Shown here in pieces: positions 1-11,888 of a stretch of DNA of 64,000 nt. Source of the DNA: Armigeres subalbatus (lineage: Eukaryota > Arthropoda > Insecta > Diptera > Culicidae); assembly GCF_024139115.2 (NCBI RefSeq), contig NC_085141.1:70659481-70723480 (forward strand), written 5' to 3'. Numbering within the stretch: position 1 is the first letter of the stretch; each line of letters starts with the position of its first letter. The notes below the pieces were generated by a model. That model made no database searches, was not told the origin of the DNA, and saw nothing but the letters and a program-made list of their open reading frames with translations. Made by a program: the position numbers and the translations under genes.

Positions 1-257
1 GGGTTGCTGTCCGACATTCTTGCAACATGCCCTGCCCTCGCACCCTTCCGGCTTTATCTACTTTCTGGATACTGGGTTCGCCGTAGAGCTGGGCGAGCTC
101 GTGGTTCATTCTTCGCCACCACACACCGTCTTCTTGCACGCCGCCAAAGATGGTCCTAAGCACCCGTCTCTCGAATAATCCGAGTGCTTGCAAGTCCTCC
201 TTGAGCATTGTCCATGTTTCATGTTCGTAGAGGACAACCGGTCTTATTAGCGTCTTA
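1..257 (-). mobile_element. RTE retrotransposon fragment, RT C-terminal end (part 1 of split copy)
   Basis: This stretch matches the 3' coding part of the full-length RTE element at 55,107-58,499 (positions ~55,314-55,575 there). It encodes the C-terminal region after the reverse transcriptase fingers and palm, on the minus strand. The copy continues past the left window edge. It is interrupted at 257 by a DNA transposon and resumes at 3607, where the wording of the element picks up again (cgtctta / tacatgacac). Single-base differences and indels from the intact copy show it is decayed. Confidence 0.85.
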
Positions 258-283
258 GGGGTCATTCAATAATTACGTAAGCA
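258..283. repeat. left terminal inverted repeat of DNA transposon
   Basis: All 26 bases match the reverse complement of 3581-3606. The inner part (AATTACGTAAGCA) resembles the ATTACGTAA core seen at the ends of several small MITE remnants in this window (34,314; 62,890). Confidence 0.92.
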
Positions 284-581
284 TATTTTTGCAATTTTCA
301 AACCCCCCCTCTCCCCATTGTAAGACATGATAAGATTTACTACCAACCCCCCTCCCTCCATAGTAAGATCTTACTATTTCAATGATTTTTTTTCTAGAGT
401 GCACGAACTGAAATGACGATTTTTTGGGAAATCAACGAATGTACATGAAAAATTAACAAAAAATACATTTTATTCACGTTTTTTTATATTCACATTTTAA
501 AAACATAACGATCTGTAACTTCTACAGAAACAGCTTAAAATCAGCAAGTGAAACAAACTTCATTCGCTTCCAGGTTGGTTA

Positions 582-3194
582 CTAATCATCAGCGGTGAAC
601 TCATTTTTAGCCCACTCATTAGCCGGCTGAATTTCAGCATTGCATGAACTTTCAAATACTTCACCAGGTACATCGACATCAACATCGGTTTCATCCATCC
701 ACTCAACATCTTCGCCTCCGGTTTGGTTGTCTTGAACCAAGCATAGTATTTCTTTTCCTCGCCGGCCTTTTGCACATATCGACCGACTACCTTCATTCCG
801 TCTCTGGCGCGCATTTCCATGAACTGCCTTCGAATGATGATCTACACTTTTCTTTGAAGCGAAATACAATCCACATACATCACAAATCCGCGCCGGTAGG
901 TCTGCTAGGACTGAGGGACAAAACATATCATATGGCACAACATTAGTTTTCGAAGGCGTGGGTCGACCAATCTTCAGCGCTAAATTTTGGAACAACGGTA
1001 GGAATTGATCCGTAGGCTTAACGTTTTTCACATCTGGAATTAATAACCCATCAGAAGTTTGTATTAATGGGCACGGTGATGGTAATAATATGTCGGGTAG
1101 GATATTTAAGATATTGCTGCGCAACGGTTTACAGCAAGCTCGATTGTTACATTTCACTATTTGCAATGCGTATTGCGATTCGCGAACATGGACACTATAC
1201 CAATGAGAATCAGGTTGTGACGGTAGTTTGGAATCTTCTTTAGGTTCCTTGAACTCGGCGATGACCTCAAAGTCATCGATAATCAGAGAGCTCCATACTT
1301 TTGCAAGTACTTCTCCGGCAGCTCTGAAATTTTTCAGTTCAAGGTTTTTATCTTCGGTGACACCTCTCCCGTTCAAGTGAGTTCCGAATGTGTCGCTTGG
1401 TAGAATCAATCCAGCCAGCTGGGCGCTCAAAGGCGCCATTTTACGTTCCACTCTATTGTACGCGCTTCGACCAGGAGCATTCGTCATTACAAATATGGCA
1501 TCTAGATCATTATCGATGAAATGTTTAACAGCGAACAGGATAACTTTTGGATACCTACAATATAAATAAAAAATACAAAATAGAAGCTTTCATTTATGTT
1601 GAGCTATTGAATAAGTGAGTGGTGTATAATGCATTTCATTGCATCATTCGCATTCAATACAACACATTCCTTGGGTTCTCATCAGGACCACCGTCTACGG
1701 AGATAACCACAACAGGTTTTACTAAACCGGCTTTGTTCTTAACGTGTCCTTTGAAAGCGTCCAATTGAAGAATAGTATTGAAATCTTCAGCATGTGTATT
1801 TGCATTAGATACACTATGCTTCTGACTTCTGATCGCTACATACGTAGGTCCAGAATATGTGATTGCATCTGGAGCTCCAAGACCATGCTCTTTTATCACC
1901 ATAGCGCTATAAACTGATGGAGTGAGTTTGTGCTTCGGCGCTATAACCCAGTCGTGGTCGGGCAACCTGACCCGATACTCTAAGTGCATCATCAAAGGTG
2001 CTTGTTTATTGGCGGCAGTTAACCCTATTGGAACTTTCGCCTTATCGTCTTGGCTCAAAAAAATAACTTGGTTTGGTCCGAGAATAGAAGCCAGAGATTC
2101 CACGTTTCGAATTGTGGAGGTGCAAAAAAATCCATCAGGATGCTTTTTGTGCCCATCCATTTGCGATTTACACAGTTTCACCTAAAACAATTATTACGCA
2201 CAATTAAAAGCATATTTGCATATTATATCAGTATTTTTTCTTACCGGTACAGTCCTTATGTGCCTTTTTCCTTCGGTGGTTGAAGAGTTTTTCGGAAGAA
2301 GTCTTAGATACAACCCACTTCTAGATATTGAAAACCCGAGGTCCACAATTGCTCCATGTAGGTCATCCAGAGTGCGATACGTACGTATCATTTCCGTACG
2401 TCGTTTAGCGTCAGCAGCACTTTTCAAAAGCACCAAGTCCACGATAGCCTCTAGAATCATACCATCCTTTTCAACGCGAGGACGACCAGGATCGTTCTGG
2501 ATGTGTACAGATCGGATAGTATTAGGATCATTAGAAATACACTTTTTGAGCGCATCTCGTCTTTTATCCCGAAACGTTTTCTGATATTCGGCATTTTTAA
2601 CGTTTCCTTTTAAGAGCCTGCTGCTTTTTCTTGATTTGTTCCTTCAGTTTCCTAATCTTCGCCACAGAATCATCATCCAAACCGGCATCGCGAGCAGCTA
2701 TCAGAGCATTTTGTTTGGCTAGAAGAGCCGATACTTCTGACGAAGTTTGGTCTTGAGACGGGGTCGGCCTTTTTTGCGGGTTTATTCCGAGATCCGGGAT
2801 CTGGCTTTCAGAAGGAGAAGCTGTCATCGGTTCCTGGCCACAGGTCGTAGAAGGCTTTTGTTCTGCATGATATGGCGTAGATGATGAATTCGACACAGTC
2901 TGACCATGGATAAATGATCAATGTTATAAGCAAGTAAGAGATTTAGCTACAAATAAATATACTTACAGCACTGAAGAACATACTATATTTACTGCGTTTT
3001 CTTAACTTTTCTGCCTCATATTTGTTAATTTTAACATTAACCGCATTTTGCAAATCATCGAATAATTTATGCGCAGCTTTGAGTTCTCTCCAAACTTTGT
3101 TGGCTTTCTCCTGAACGGCAGCTGCGGATAATTCTGAATACGCATCTTTGCATGCGCGCTGCAGCTTCATGTGCAAATCACCTTGCTTAGACAT
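582..3194 (-). pseudogene. multi-exon DDE-type transposase gene with C-terminal C2H2 finger, lightly decayed
   Basis: Five exons can be joined on the minus strand: 3194-2967 (ATG, 76 codons), 2899-2597, ~2595-2245, 2181-1670 and 1554-582. Introns 1 and 3 have clean GTAAG donors and AG acceptors and keep the frame. Between exons 2 and 3 the frame shifts by one base after a KRKR stretch at ~2596. The intron after codon DENPR (1669-1555) has donor GA in place of GT, with a good acceptor; joined, it reads DENPRYPKVILFAV. Conserved blocks are SQDDKAKVPIGL, SVDGGPDENPR and APGRSAYNRVERKMAPLS, which I read as the D, D and E regions of an RNase-H-like transposase. Near the C-terminus CDVC-x12-H-x4-H is a C2H2 finger, followed by an acidic tail. 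A Lys-rich coiled-coil-like segment sits near codons 150-180. Two lesions (frameshift, lost donor) suggest the gene is not functional. The superfamily assignment is open. Confidence 0.75.
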
Positions 3195-3580
3195 TTTGTC
3201 GCATGCTGCAAAATTAAATATGGAAATATTAGAAAAGATTATACAATACAAAATAAAAATAGAACTTACCACTTAAATTTGACGACGTTGAAACCTATTC
3301 TTAATCGAAACAATTCCAGAAGCAGTGGTCTGTCATTTTGAGGAATATGTAAACATAGTTGCGTTCCATCGACAAACATGTATGTGTTTGTGAGGAACAA
3401 AATTGAAAGGGGAATTTCAAGAATAATATTTGAAAATATCTTATATGCGCATTTATAATTTTTATGAATCCGCCCAAAATATAAAATATCTAAGAATCTT
3501 ACGTAAGATGTAGTATGAGCCCCTCCCCCTCCCATGTAAGACATAATAAGATTTTTCACAACCCCCGCTCCCCCCCTCAG

Positions 3581-3606
3581 TGCTTACGTAATTATTGAAT
3601 GACCCC
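3581..3606. repeat. right terminal inverted repeat of DNA transposon
   Basis: Perfect inverted copy of 258-283. It is followed by TTA, the target duplication, and then by the resumed RTE sequence. Confidence 0.92.
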
Positions 3607-4092
3607 TTATACATGACACATTTGGTGCGATGGCGAATCTTTTTTGACCGCAGTTTCTTCTGGAGCCCGTAGTAGGTCCGACTTCCGCAGATGATGCGCC
3701 TTCGTATTTCGCGACTAACATTATTATCAGCCGTTAGCAAGGATCCACGGTAGACGAATTCGTCGACCACCTCGAAGGTATCCCCGTCTATCGTAACACT
3801 GCTTCCCAGGCGGGCCCTGTAGCGCTCGGTTCCGCCCACAAGCATGTCTTTTGTCTCCGATGCATTCACCACCAGTCCAACTTTTGTTGCCTCACGTTTC
3901 AGGCGGGTGTACAGTTCTGCCACCTTTGCAAATGTTCGGCAGACATTGTCCATGTCATCCGCGAAACAAATTAATTGACTGGATCTATTTTAAATCGTAC
4001 CCCAGCTGTTACACCCGGCTCTCCGCATGACACCTTCTAGCGCAATGTTGAACAATAGGCACGAAAGTCTATCATCATGTCGAACGAACTGG
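3607..4092 (-). mobile_element. RTE retrotransposon fragment (part 2 of split copy)
   Basis: Continuation of the copy at 1-257, matching ~55,576-56,072 of the intact element. It encodes, on the minus strand, the RT region around the LGSLLTADNNVSREIRRRI block and the conserved MLVGGTER stretch. Around 4075 about 20 bases present in the intact copy are missing. Homology stops near 4092, so this copy is truncated on its 5' side relative to the element. Confidence 0.85.
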
Positions 4093-4439
4093 ACTGCCGT
4101 TCTACGCATGCTTGTACCAAATTCAAAAAACAACAAATGAGAAAATGGCATTTGAAATTGAATCCAAATTTTCATTGCTGAGGTATAACCTGAATGAAAT
4201 ATAAGATTATATATGTATATCAGAAGACTTAACTTCATTGAAATCATTCTTTGAATTTCACCCACAAATAGAATTTGCGAAAGCGACCATGAAAATAGTT
4301 TGGCGTATAGTCACTATAGGTTCCATAGACGAGCTGAGGCGAAGGTGAGTGTAGCCAAACGAACTGTCAGTTAGTGTAGCCAAACGAGCATGACGTCACG
4401 ATTGCAATCCAAGCAACGCACACTGGAGATTTTCAAAAG

Positions 4440-5425
4440 CATAAGGCTCGAAATTCAATTACTCCAGCTGACGCTGCAAAATTTCCAGAAAGTACATGTT
4501 TCCTGAAGGAAAAGAGTGCGATGAATCGATTGCGCGGAGTTTCGTGATGGGCAGACCACTTTAAAGTGCCCATTTTGCCCAAATTCCCCTAAAAATCACA
4601 ATATTTCTACTATGCCTCAGGCCGACGATGATATTTCTTCAATAAATTTATGTTTCCTCAAGGGAAAAAGTGCGATGAATCGTTTGCGTGGAGTTTCGTG
4701 ATGGGCAGAACCCTTTCAAGTGAACATTTTGCCCCAATTCCCCTGAAATCACAAAATTTTTGAATGCATCGAGCTGACGCTGATATTTCTCCAATAAATA
4801 TAGGTTTCCTGAAGGGAAAAAGTGCGATGAATTGATTGCGCGGGTTTTCGTGCTGGTCAGACCACTTTAGAGTGTTCATTTTGCCCCAATTCCCCTGATA
4901 TCACAATATTCCTGCTATGCCTCGTGCTGACGCTGATATTTCTTCAATAATTATAAGTTTCCTGAAGAGAAAAAGTGCGACGAATCGATTACGCGGGGTT
5001 TCGTGCTGGGCAGAGTGCTCATTTTGCCCCAATTCCCCTGATATCACAATATTTCTGCTATGCCTCGTACTGACGCTGATATTTTTTCAATAATTATAAG
5101 TTTCCTGAAGAGAAAAAGTGCGACGAATCGATTGCGCGGGGTTTCGTGCTTAGCAGACCCCTTTCAATTGACCATTTTGCCCCAATTCCCCTGAAATCAC
5201 AATTTTATTGCTATGCCTTGAGCTGACGCTGATATTTCTCCAATAATTATAGGTTTCATGATGGTAAAGGTGCGATGAATCGATTGCGCGGGTTTCCGGG
5301 CTGGTCAGACCACTTTAGAGTGCTCATTTTGCCCCAATTCCCCTGATATCACAATATTTCTGCTATGCATTGAGCTGACGCTGATATTCCTTCAATAAAT
5401 ATATATTTCCTACAGGGAAAAAGTG
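4440..5425. repeat. tandem array, ~150-bp unit, about 6-7 copies
   Basis: The unit contains GTGCGATGAATCGATTGCGC, a GGGCAGACCACTTT block and CATTTTGCCCCAATTCCCCT. Starts recur near 4517, 4668, 4823, 4975, 5126 and 5268. The same units recur inverted at 5850-6420 in about four copies, which builds the stem of the fold-back element. Confidence 0.85.
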
Positions 5426-5429
5426 CGAT

Positions 5430-5810
5430 ATGGAAAAGAAAGATATGAATCCTTTTTCCAAACACTTCACTAAAGTATTTAGAATTAAAGTTAATCACTT
5501 TGATTCCTTCCTTCAATTGATATATTCTCTTGGTTTATGACAAGGGAAGATATGATTATTTTTTCAAAGAATGCATTTGCCCGGCAGAAGACATGAGAGA
5601 ATATGATTTTTTCATTCAATTCAGTCATTCGCTCGGTTTAAGCCAAGGGAATACATGATCCCTTCTTTGAGAGATGCATTTACCTGGTGGAAGGCAAAAG
5701 AGGTTATGATTATTTTTTTCAATTCACATTTTCTCGATTTAAGACAAGAGGAGATATGATCTCTTCTTCCGAAGAATGCATTTGCCCGGCTGGTAAAATA
5801 TTGTGGCATA
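5430..5810. repeat. 'GCATTTGCCCGGCAGAAG' satellite, central spacer of fold-back
   Basis: Degenerate repeats alternate between ATGCATTTGCCCGGCAGAAG and a CATTCGCTCGGTTTAAG-type phrase, linked by AGATATGATCCCTTCTTTC-like sequence. The same satellite fills the inside of the unrelated-looking fold-back at 25,670-29,478 (26,060-27,070 and 28,810-29,110). Confidence 0.75.
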
Positions 5811-6596
5811 GTATATTGTATAATAAGTATAATAAGGCATAGTAGGAATATTGTAATTTTAGGGGAATTCAGGCATAATGAGCACTATAAAGTGATCTGA
5901 CTAGAACGAAATCCCGCGCAAACAATTCGCACTTTTCCCTTAATGAAACTTTTCATTATTGAAGAAATATCAGCGTAAGTTCGAAGCATAGCAGAAATAT
6001 TGTGATATCTGGGGAATTGAGGCATAATGGGCACTTTAAAGTATTCTGACTAACACGAAACCCCACGCAAACGATTCACCGCACTTTTTCCCTTCAGGAA
6101 ACATATTTTTATTGAAGAAACGCTTATCAGCTCGAGGCATAGCAGAAATATTGTGATTTTAGGGTAATTGGGGCAAAATGGTCACTTGAAAGGGGCCTGC
6201 CCATCACGAAACCCCGCGCAAACGATTCATCGCACTTTTTCCCTTCAGGAAACATATATTTTTTGAAGAAATATCAGCGTCAGCTCAAAGCATTGTAGGA
6301 ATATTTTGATTGTTAGGGGAATTGACGCAAAATGGGAACTTCAAAGTTGCCTGCCCACCACGAAACCACGCGCAATCGATTAATCGCACTTTTTCCCTTC
6401 AGGAAACATATACTTTCTGGAAATTTTGCAGCGTCAGCTGGAGTAATTGAATTTCGAGCCTTTTGCTTTTAAAAATCACCAGTGTGCAACGTAGCGTGTG
6501 ACGTCAAATTCACGTGGTACACTGTGAAAAAGTGGAAAAACACACTTAATTGAAATGACCCAACCGTTCCTGCGCTTGTCTATGGAACCTATAGTG

Positions 6597-7271
6597 TCTA
6601 TAGTTTGGCGGGACAGTTATGCCGAGAAATAGAGCACTTGTTTTGTGGTTTCTACAGGGGGAGAAGGCGGAGTACTTAATCCCTACCCCAACATGTGCGA
6701 CATCTGGATTTGGTTCTAAACTGTAAACAACAGTGTTAATTCTCTACCACCTTTTTGTTATGGCGAGGCAATTTTTATGCACACTTTTGTTTTCGATATT
6801 TTAGCAAAATTGAACACTCAATCATGCAGCATTATAACGATGTGGTATGCTTGAGATACCTGCTTGATTATAGGGACTCGAAAAAGAATTTATTTGCAGT
6901 AACTAACCGAATATAAAAATGTTCGCATTAACGATTGCGCCCTAACACTGGTTCTAAGCTTCGATGCAGAGTACACGAACTTTGTTCGCCAGTGACAGGC
7001 GTATGAGGCCCTTGGGTTTCTACGCATATTAGCCCCGTTCAGAGCATGATTTCGTTAATGACTACTGCGATTGACATATGTCTCCACATACTTTACCTAT
7101 GGAAGTGAACCATCCACGTAGTTGAAGTAATGATGTCGCTTAGAATGAGTATTGTACAAATTTCCCTCTATCAACCAGTGGAACAGGCTAAGATTAGAAG
7201 ATCTAAGCTGAAAATGCGTGTTGCTCCATAAATTAACAGAATCCGCCATAATGATGAATTTAATTACCGCG
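6597..7271. other. no recognisable feature
   Basis: AT-rich sequence between the fold-back element and the next repeat. No ORF, RNA gene or terminal repeat could be supported here. Confidence 0.5.
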
Positions 7272-7600
7272 AGACAATTATGCGTAGAAATTAACCTCAA
7301 GGAAAGTTGGGCAAAGAAAACAGCTTTCTGAATCATTCACCACCGGCGGTGTGTCGTATGTCTCTTTCCGTCCTTCGGAAAATTGTGATTGTGTTAGTGC
7401 AAGACCGGGCAATATCACAAACACTCATTCAAAAAATACGGATATATGTAGTGGTAGTGGTGTGTTGCCAACCTTCATTCCCACTTAAGCAATGGGACAA
7501 ATAGACTTGATGCTGTTTTCAATGATTTTCCGAACAAAGACTGCTCTATGGTGAAAAGTCAAAATCCACAAAAACTAACATGGGACAATTATGCGTAGAA
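7272..7600. repeat. ~310-bp segment between 17-18-bp direct repeats
   Basis: GACAATTATGCGTAGAAA occurs at 7273-7290 and again at 7583-7600, immediately before an RTE fragment begins. The interval is AT-rich and non-coding. The direct repeats could be a target duplication of a short insertion, or two copies of a wider repeat phrase; I cannot decide. Confidence 0.4.
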
Positions 7601-9857
7601 AGGGCAGTAGAGTGTTCGCCCGAAATCTTCACACAGTTTTGCACACCATCCAACGTAGCTTTGATCAGTCTGGTAAGCTTCCCAGGGAAGCTGTTCTCGT
7701 CCATAATTTTCCATAGCTCTAAGCGGTCTATACTGTCGTATGCCGCCTTGAAATCAACGAACAAATGGTGCGTTGGGACCTGGTATTCACGGCATTTTTG
7801 AAGGATTTGCCTTATAGTAAAGATCTGGACCGTTATCGAGCCGCCGTCAACGAAGCCGGCTTGATAACTTTCCACGAACTCATTCACTAATGGTGACAGA
7901 CGTCGGAAGATGTTCTGGGATATCACTTTATAGGCGGCATTATGGATGGTGATCGCTCGAAAGTTTTCATACTCCAGCTTGTCGCCTTTCTTGTAGATGG
8001 GGCATATAACCTCTTCCTTCCACTCTTCCGGTAACTGTTTAGTTTCCCGGATTCTGGCTATCAGTTTGTGCAGGCAAGTAGCCAGCTTTTCCGAGCCCAT
8101 CTTGATGAGCTCAGCTCCGATACCATCCTTACCAGCTGCTATATTGGTCTTTAGCTGTTGGATCGCATCCTTAACTTCCCTCAAGGTGGGGCTGGTTGGC
8201 TTTTATCGTCCGCAAACTGACGTGGTCATCTCCTCCGCTGCCTTGACTTTCACTGCCTGTCTGTACTCTCAGCGCCATTCAAATGTTCCTCGTAGTGCTG
8301 CTTTCACCTTTCGATCACCACCACACGTTCGTCCGTCAAGATGCTCCCATCCTCATCCCTGCACATTTCGGCTCGCGGCACGAAGCCTTTGTGGGATGCG
8401 TTGAGCTTCCGATAACCTTGCGTGTTTCTTGAGAACGACACAGCTGTTCCATCTCCTCGCACTCCGCTTCTTCCAGGCGGCGTTTCTTCTCTTGAAAAAG
8501 GCGGATCTGTTGTCTTCGCGTCTGTCTATAACGTTCCAGATTCTGCCGGGTACCTTTCTGCAACGCGACCGACCGCGCTGCGTCCTTCTCCGCCATAATC
8601 TGTCTGCACTCTTCGTCGAACCAATCGTTTCATCGACTTTGTCCCCCATACTCGACGTTGTTCTCCACTGCGTCGTTAATGGATGCTTTGACTTTGATTC
8701 CAGCAGTCCTCAAGATGGTCCCCATCGAGCTCACCCTCTTGCGGCAACGCTGCCTCGAGATGCTGCGCGTATGCAGTGGCGACATCAGGTTGCTTCAGTC
8801 GCTCTAGGTCGTACCGCGGCGGTCGTCGGTACCGAACATTGTTGATGACGGATAGTTTAGGGGGCAGTTTAACCATCACCAGATGGTGGTCAGAGTCGGT
8901 GTTAGTGCCACGATATGTCCTGACGTCGATAATGTCGGAGAAGTGCCGTCCATCAATCAGAACGTGCTCGATTTGTGATTCTGTCTGCAGTGGTGATCTC
9001 CAGGTGTACCGATACGGTAGGCTGTGTTGGAAGTAGGTGCTGCGAATGGCCATATTCTTGGGGGCAGCGAAATCAATTAGTCGTAGGCCGTTTTCGTTCG
9101 TCAGCCGGTGAGCGCTGAACTTCCCAATATTCGGTCTAAACTCCTCCTCTTGACCAACCTGAGCGTTCAAATCTCCTATGATGATTTTAACGTCGTGGCT
9201 TGGGCAGCTGTCGTACTCACGGTCCAGCTGCACGTAGAATGCGTCCTTATCATCACCAATGCTTCCTGAGTGTGGGCTATGGACGTTGATTCTGCTGTAG
9301 CTGAAGAACCGGCCTTCGATCCTCAACCTGTACATTTTTTCATTGATCGGCTACCACCCGATCACGCGCCTTTGCATATCGCCCATCACTATGAAAGCTG
9401 TTCCCAGCTCATGTGTGTTGCAGCAACTCTGATAGATGGTATGATTACCTCTAAACGTTCGCATCATTGATCCCTTCCAACACATCTCCTGCAGCGGTAC
9501 GATGCCGAATCCACGGTCCTTGAGCACACGAACCATGCGTGTGCTCCCGATGAAGTTGAGAAATTTGCAGTTCCACGAACCGAGTTTCCAATCGCTAGTC
9601 CCTTTTCGTCGCAGTGATCTTCGCCGATGGTTCCGGTCCGTACTCTCTTGTTGATCGTTCGTTGCGTATGTTTTTTAAAGACTGGCTTGCAGAGCCTGAA
9701 ACCTAACCCCCTAAATTTCCGGAGGTCCATTCCTCCTTATTCCCGGTGGAGGACCATGGTGCACAGTTTCACTTAGAGTCCTTCGCTGGCACTCGGACGA
9801 TGATCAGCCGCTCCTAACATGGAGAACAGACGCTCAGTAAGATTTGCACCTCCGCAC
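7601..9857 (-). pseudogene. RTE retrotransposon, decayed EN-RT copy
   Basis: The minus strand encodes the same EN-RT polyprotein as the intact element at 55,107-58,499, broken by frameshifts. 9335-8676 holds most of the apurinic-type endonuclease, with INVHSPHSG, IIGDLNAQVG and DSDHHLVMVKL motifs. The linker lies in two overlapping frames (8649-8353). 8184-7606 holds the RT start, with QAGFVDGGSITVQ and the motif A region LFVDFKAAYDSID. RT motifs B and C are absent because homology ends at ~7601. The 5' leader is also recognisable up to ~9857 (CTCCTAACATGGAGAACAGA). It cannot be functional. Confidence 0.9.
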
Positions 9858-10883
9858 TGAGGAGTATTTCAGCCCAAACCCTGGCCAAAAGTCAAAAACA
9901 TTTTTTAGAAATCTCCAATTTTTTTTTCATTTTTGTACTGTCAAATAGTAATACTAATTGGCCATGGGATTTTTGAACCAATATTGTTAACTTGTAAGCA
10001 ATGCTGGCTGTCAAAACTTCGCCATAATTTTGATGCTAGTTTTATCGCAAGTGTGCATGAAAAAATGTTCACGTATAATCCTGTTTTCTTGGTTTTAAAT
10101 GATTTTCAAGATGAAAGTCAATATAGGTATCAATAATGAGGGTATGTAAAACGTTTTTAAGCATGATTCAATCTGAAATCGTTTACAGGTGATCCATAAC
10201 TATGATAATAAATGCTAGCTTTTTTCTACCTTTTTTACAATAATATGTTTTACAAAATTAAACTTTTGATTGGGTTCCAAACCCTTCCAAGCAACAAAAT
10301 TGTCAGCGTTGGAAAGATTGGAGTTTTCTTAATAAGCTCCATGAAAAACATTTCACGCATCCTCACGCAATCATAAATTATTTTTATTTCAAAATAGTGA
10401 AATTTGCTTAAATAGATGGAAGAAAAAAATTAAATAATCATGGTTTTGAGTGATACATCTCACATAAATTATGTTTCGCTTCCAAGAAAGAGTTGAGATT
10501 TAAATTCATAAGAAGCATACGCATTTTTGGGATGTAAAAGGTCATTAAGAAATAAAGCGATTGATTTGCATTCCGTATTTATTGGATCCTTTTGATGTTA
10601 CAACACATTAACCATGAACAAAGACAAATTTATAAAGTCAAAGTAAATAAACATAGTACACCTTTTCGTAAAATATAGTAAGTAACAATCAAACAATGAA
10701 GATAACATAAGAAAGAGCATACTCATTGGAGGAACCAGAGGTGGACACCACTCGTCGCAACCACGCTGTAGTTCACAAAGGCAGCGTTCTTGCGCCAAGT
10801 GGTACTCTATCAAATAGCAATAACTGACTCCGCCAATGGCAATACTTCACTGCTAGGTGAATACAAACAGCATAAAACATACA
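9858..10883. other. ~1-kb unassigned insertion inside the RTE 5' leader
   Basis: The RTE leader stops at 9857 and resumes at 10,884. Relative to the intact element only ~27 bases of leader are missing between these points. The intervening 1,026 bp is AT-rich with no long ORF, no clear terminal repeats and no family I recognise. Confidence 0.6.
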
Positions 10884-11005
10884 TACGACCATAGTTCCCA
10901 CCGGGGTGGGTTACCCGATCTTCCCTAAGGTTGCTCGTATCCCGGCCAGCACCACGGGGAGGTAGGGATAGGAGTTGCTGGGTAAGAGGCTAAGGACCGC
11001 GAGAT
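10884..11005 (-). mobile_element. RTE 5' leader piece
   Basis: About 120 bp matches 58,374-58,494 of the intact copy, from CATACGACCATAGTTCCCAC to GCTAAGGACCGC. Beyond that the two copies diverge at once, which places the element's own 5' end at or within a few bases of this point. Confidence 0.85.
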
Positions 11006-11888
11006 GGAGTCTAATTTATTCCTTCAGGTACACGAAGTACCAATGGTACGTTTTACCCAGCATTTGCCGTGCAAAGTTCTTTCACTATTTGGTATTTTAA
11101 CCTATCACATCAAGTGTCGGAACCTGTCGTACGAAAGAATTCAATGCATTGTAATAATTGCTTAAATCAACATTTACACATAGAGAAACACATATGACTA
11201 CGATTTTCACCAGCGGAAATGTGTCTCATTATACTTATTTGTACTTTCACTTACAGCACAGCATGAGGATGAGATCGCGGACATGACGTGCCGAGATGCG
11301 AAATTAATTTCACGTACGCAATTAATTAATAAATGAATTAATTGTTTCAAAACCCAGCCTGGGTTACTCAAGCGCTGTTGTTAATGTTCAACAGATAAAC
11401 ACGTGTGGTTCAATTATTTGCGTCGACTGTAAAGCGACCAGATATTTCAAACCGCTTCGCTAAATATGAAAAATCGGTATAAGCCATGGGTGGATGTGAC
11501 CTAGTATTTATTTCTTGAGTATTCGTTGACCAGTGTCTCCGCATATCAAATTGTGAATGTGTATGATTAGTTATACACAGGTATTGATCCACAGAATATC
11601 TGGTCACTTCAATTTACTGCCAAAAGAATTCAATATACAGGCGCGGGCAACTGTGGTGTGGTATCCAATATACGTTGACAGGCTGTCATGGACTGTATAC
11701 AAATACAGTACGTCTGGCTGGCGTGACTCTGTAAATTCTACACATTCCAGAGAAAAATAAAAATTACTAAAGATTATGTTTTAATTGAAATTCTGAAATC
11801 CGAAACGTCAAACGAAAACACGACATGTGCTTTCGAAATGAGATTAATGTATTTTTCCGAGAGCTGAATTTTTCGAGGCTGCCATTAA
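11006..11888. other. no recognisable feature
   Basis: Non-coding, AT-rich sequence up to the TTAA-flanked MITE. No supported gene or repeat. Confidence 0.45.

Larger units (their letters stand above)
258..3606 (-). mobile_element. DNA transposon, 3,349 bp, 26-bp perfect TIRs, TTA target duplication
   Basis: The element is bounded by a perfect 26-bp inverted repeat (begins GGGGTCATTCAATAATTACG, 258-283; its complement at 3581-3606). TTA lies on both sides (255-257 and 3607-3609), and the RTE sequence it entered can be read as continuous once the element is removed. A subterminal motif, GTAAGACATRATAAGATTT, occurs in direct orientation near both ends (~320 and ~3536). The element carries a multi-exon transposase gene on the minus strand (582-3194). 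The superfamily is not certain. A 3-bp TTA duplication occurs in PIF/Harbinger and Zator elements; the GGGG terminus and the C-terminal zinc finger make Zator or a relative my first guess, but this is inference. Confidence 0.9.
4312..6596. mobile_element. fold-back element with tandem-repeat arms, ~2.3 kb
   Basis: The ends are inverted copies of each other (CACTATAGGTTCCATAGAC at 4312; its complement ends at 6596), followed inward by further matched sequence (CCAGCTGACGCTGCAAAATT versus its complement near 6425). The left arm (4440-5425) and right arm (5850-6420) are built of ~150-bp units in opposite orientation, around a centre (5430-5810) of a different satellite. TATA lies just outside on both sides (4306-4309 and 6599-6602, allowing two bases of slack), compatible with a TA-type duplication. 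No coding capacity is seen. The superfamily is unknown. Confidence 0.75.

Noticed and set aside
1922..2584. Plus-strand frames of 77-122 codons in the DNA transposon
   Set aside because: Antisense shadows of the transposase exons on the minus strand.
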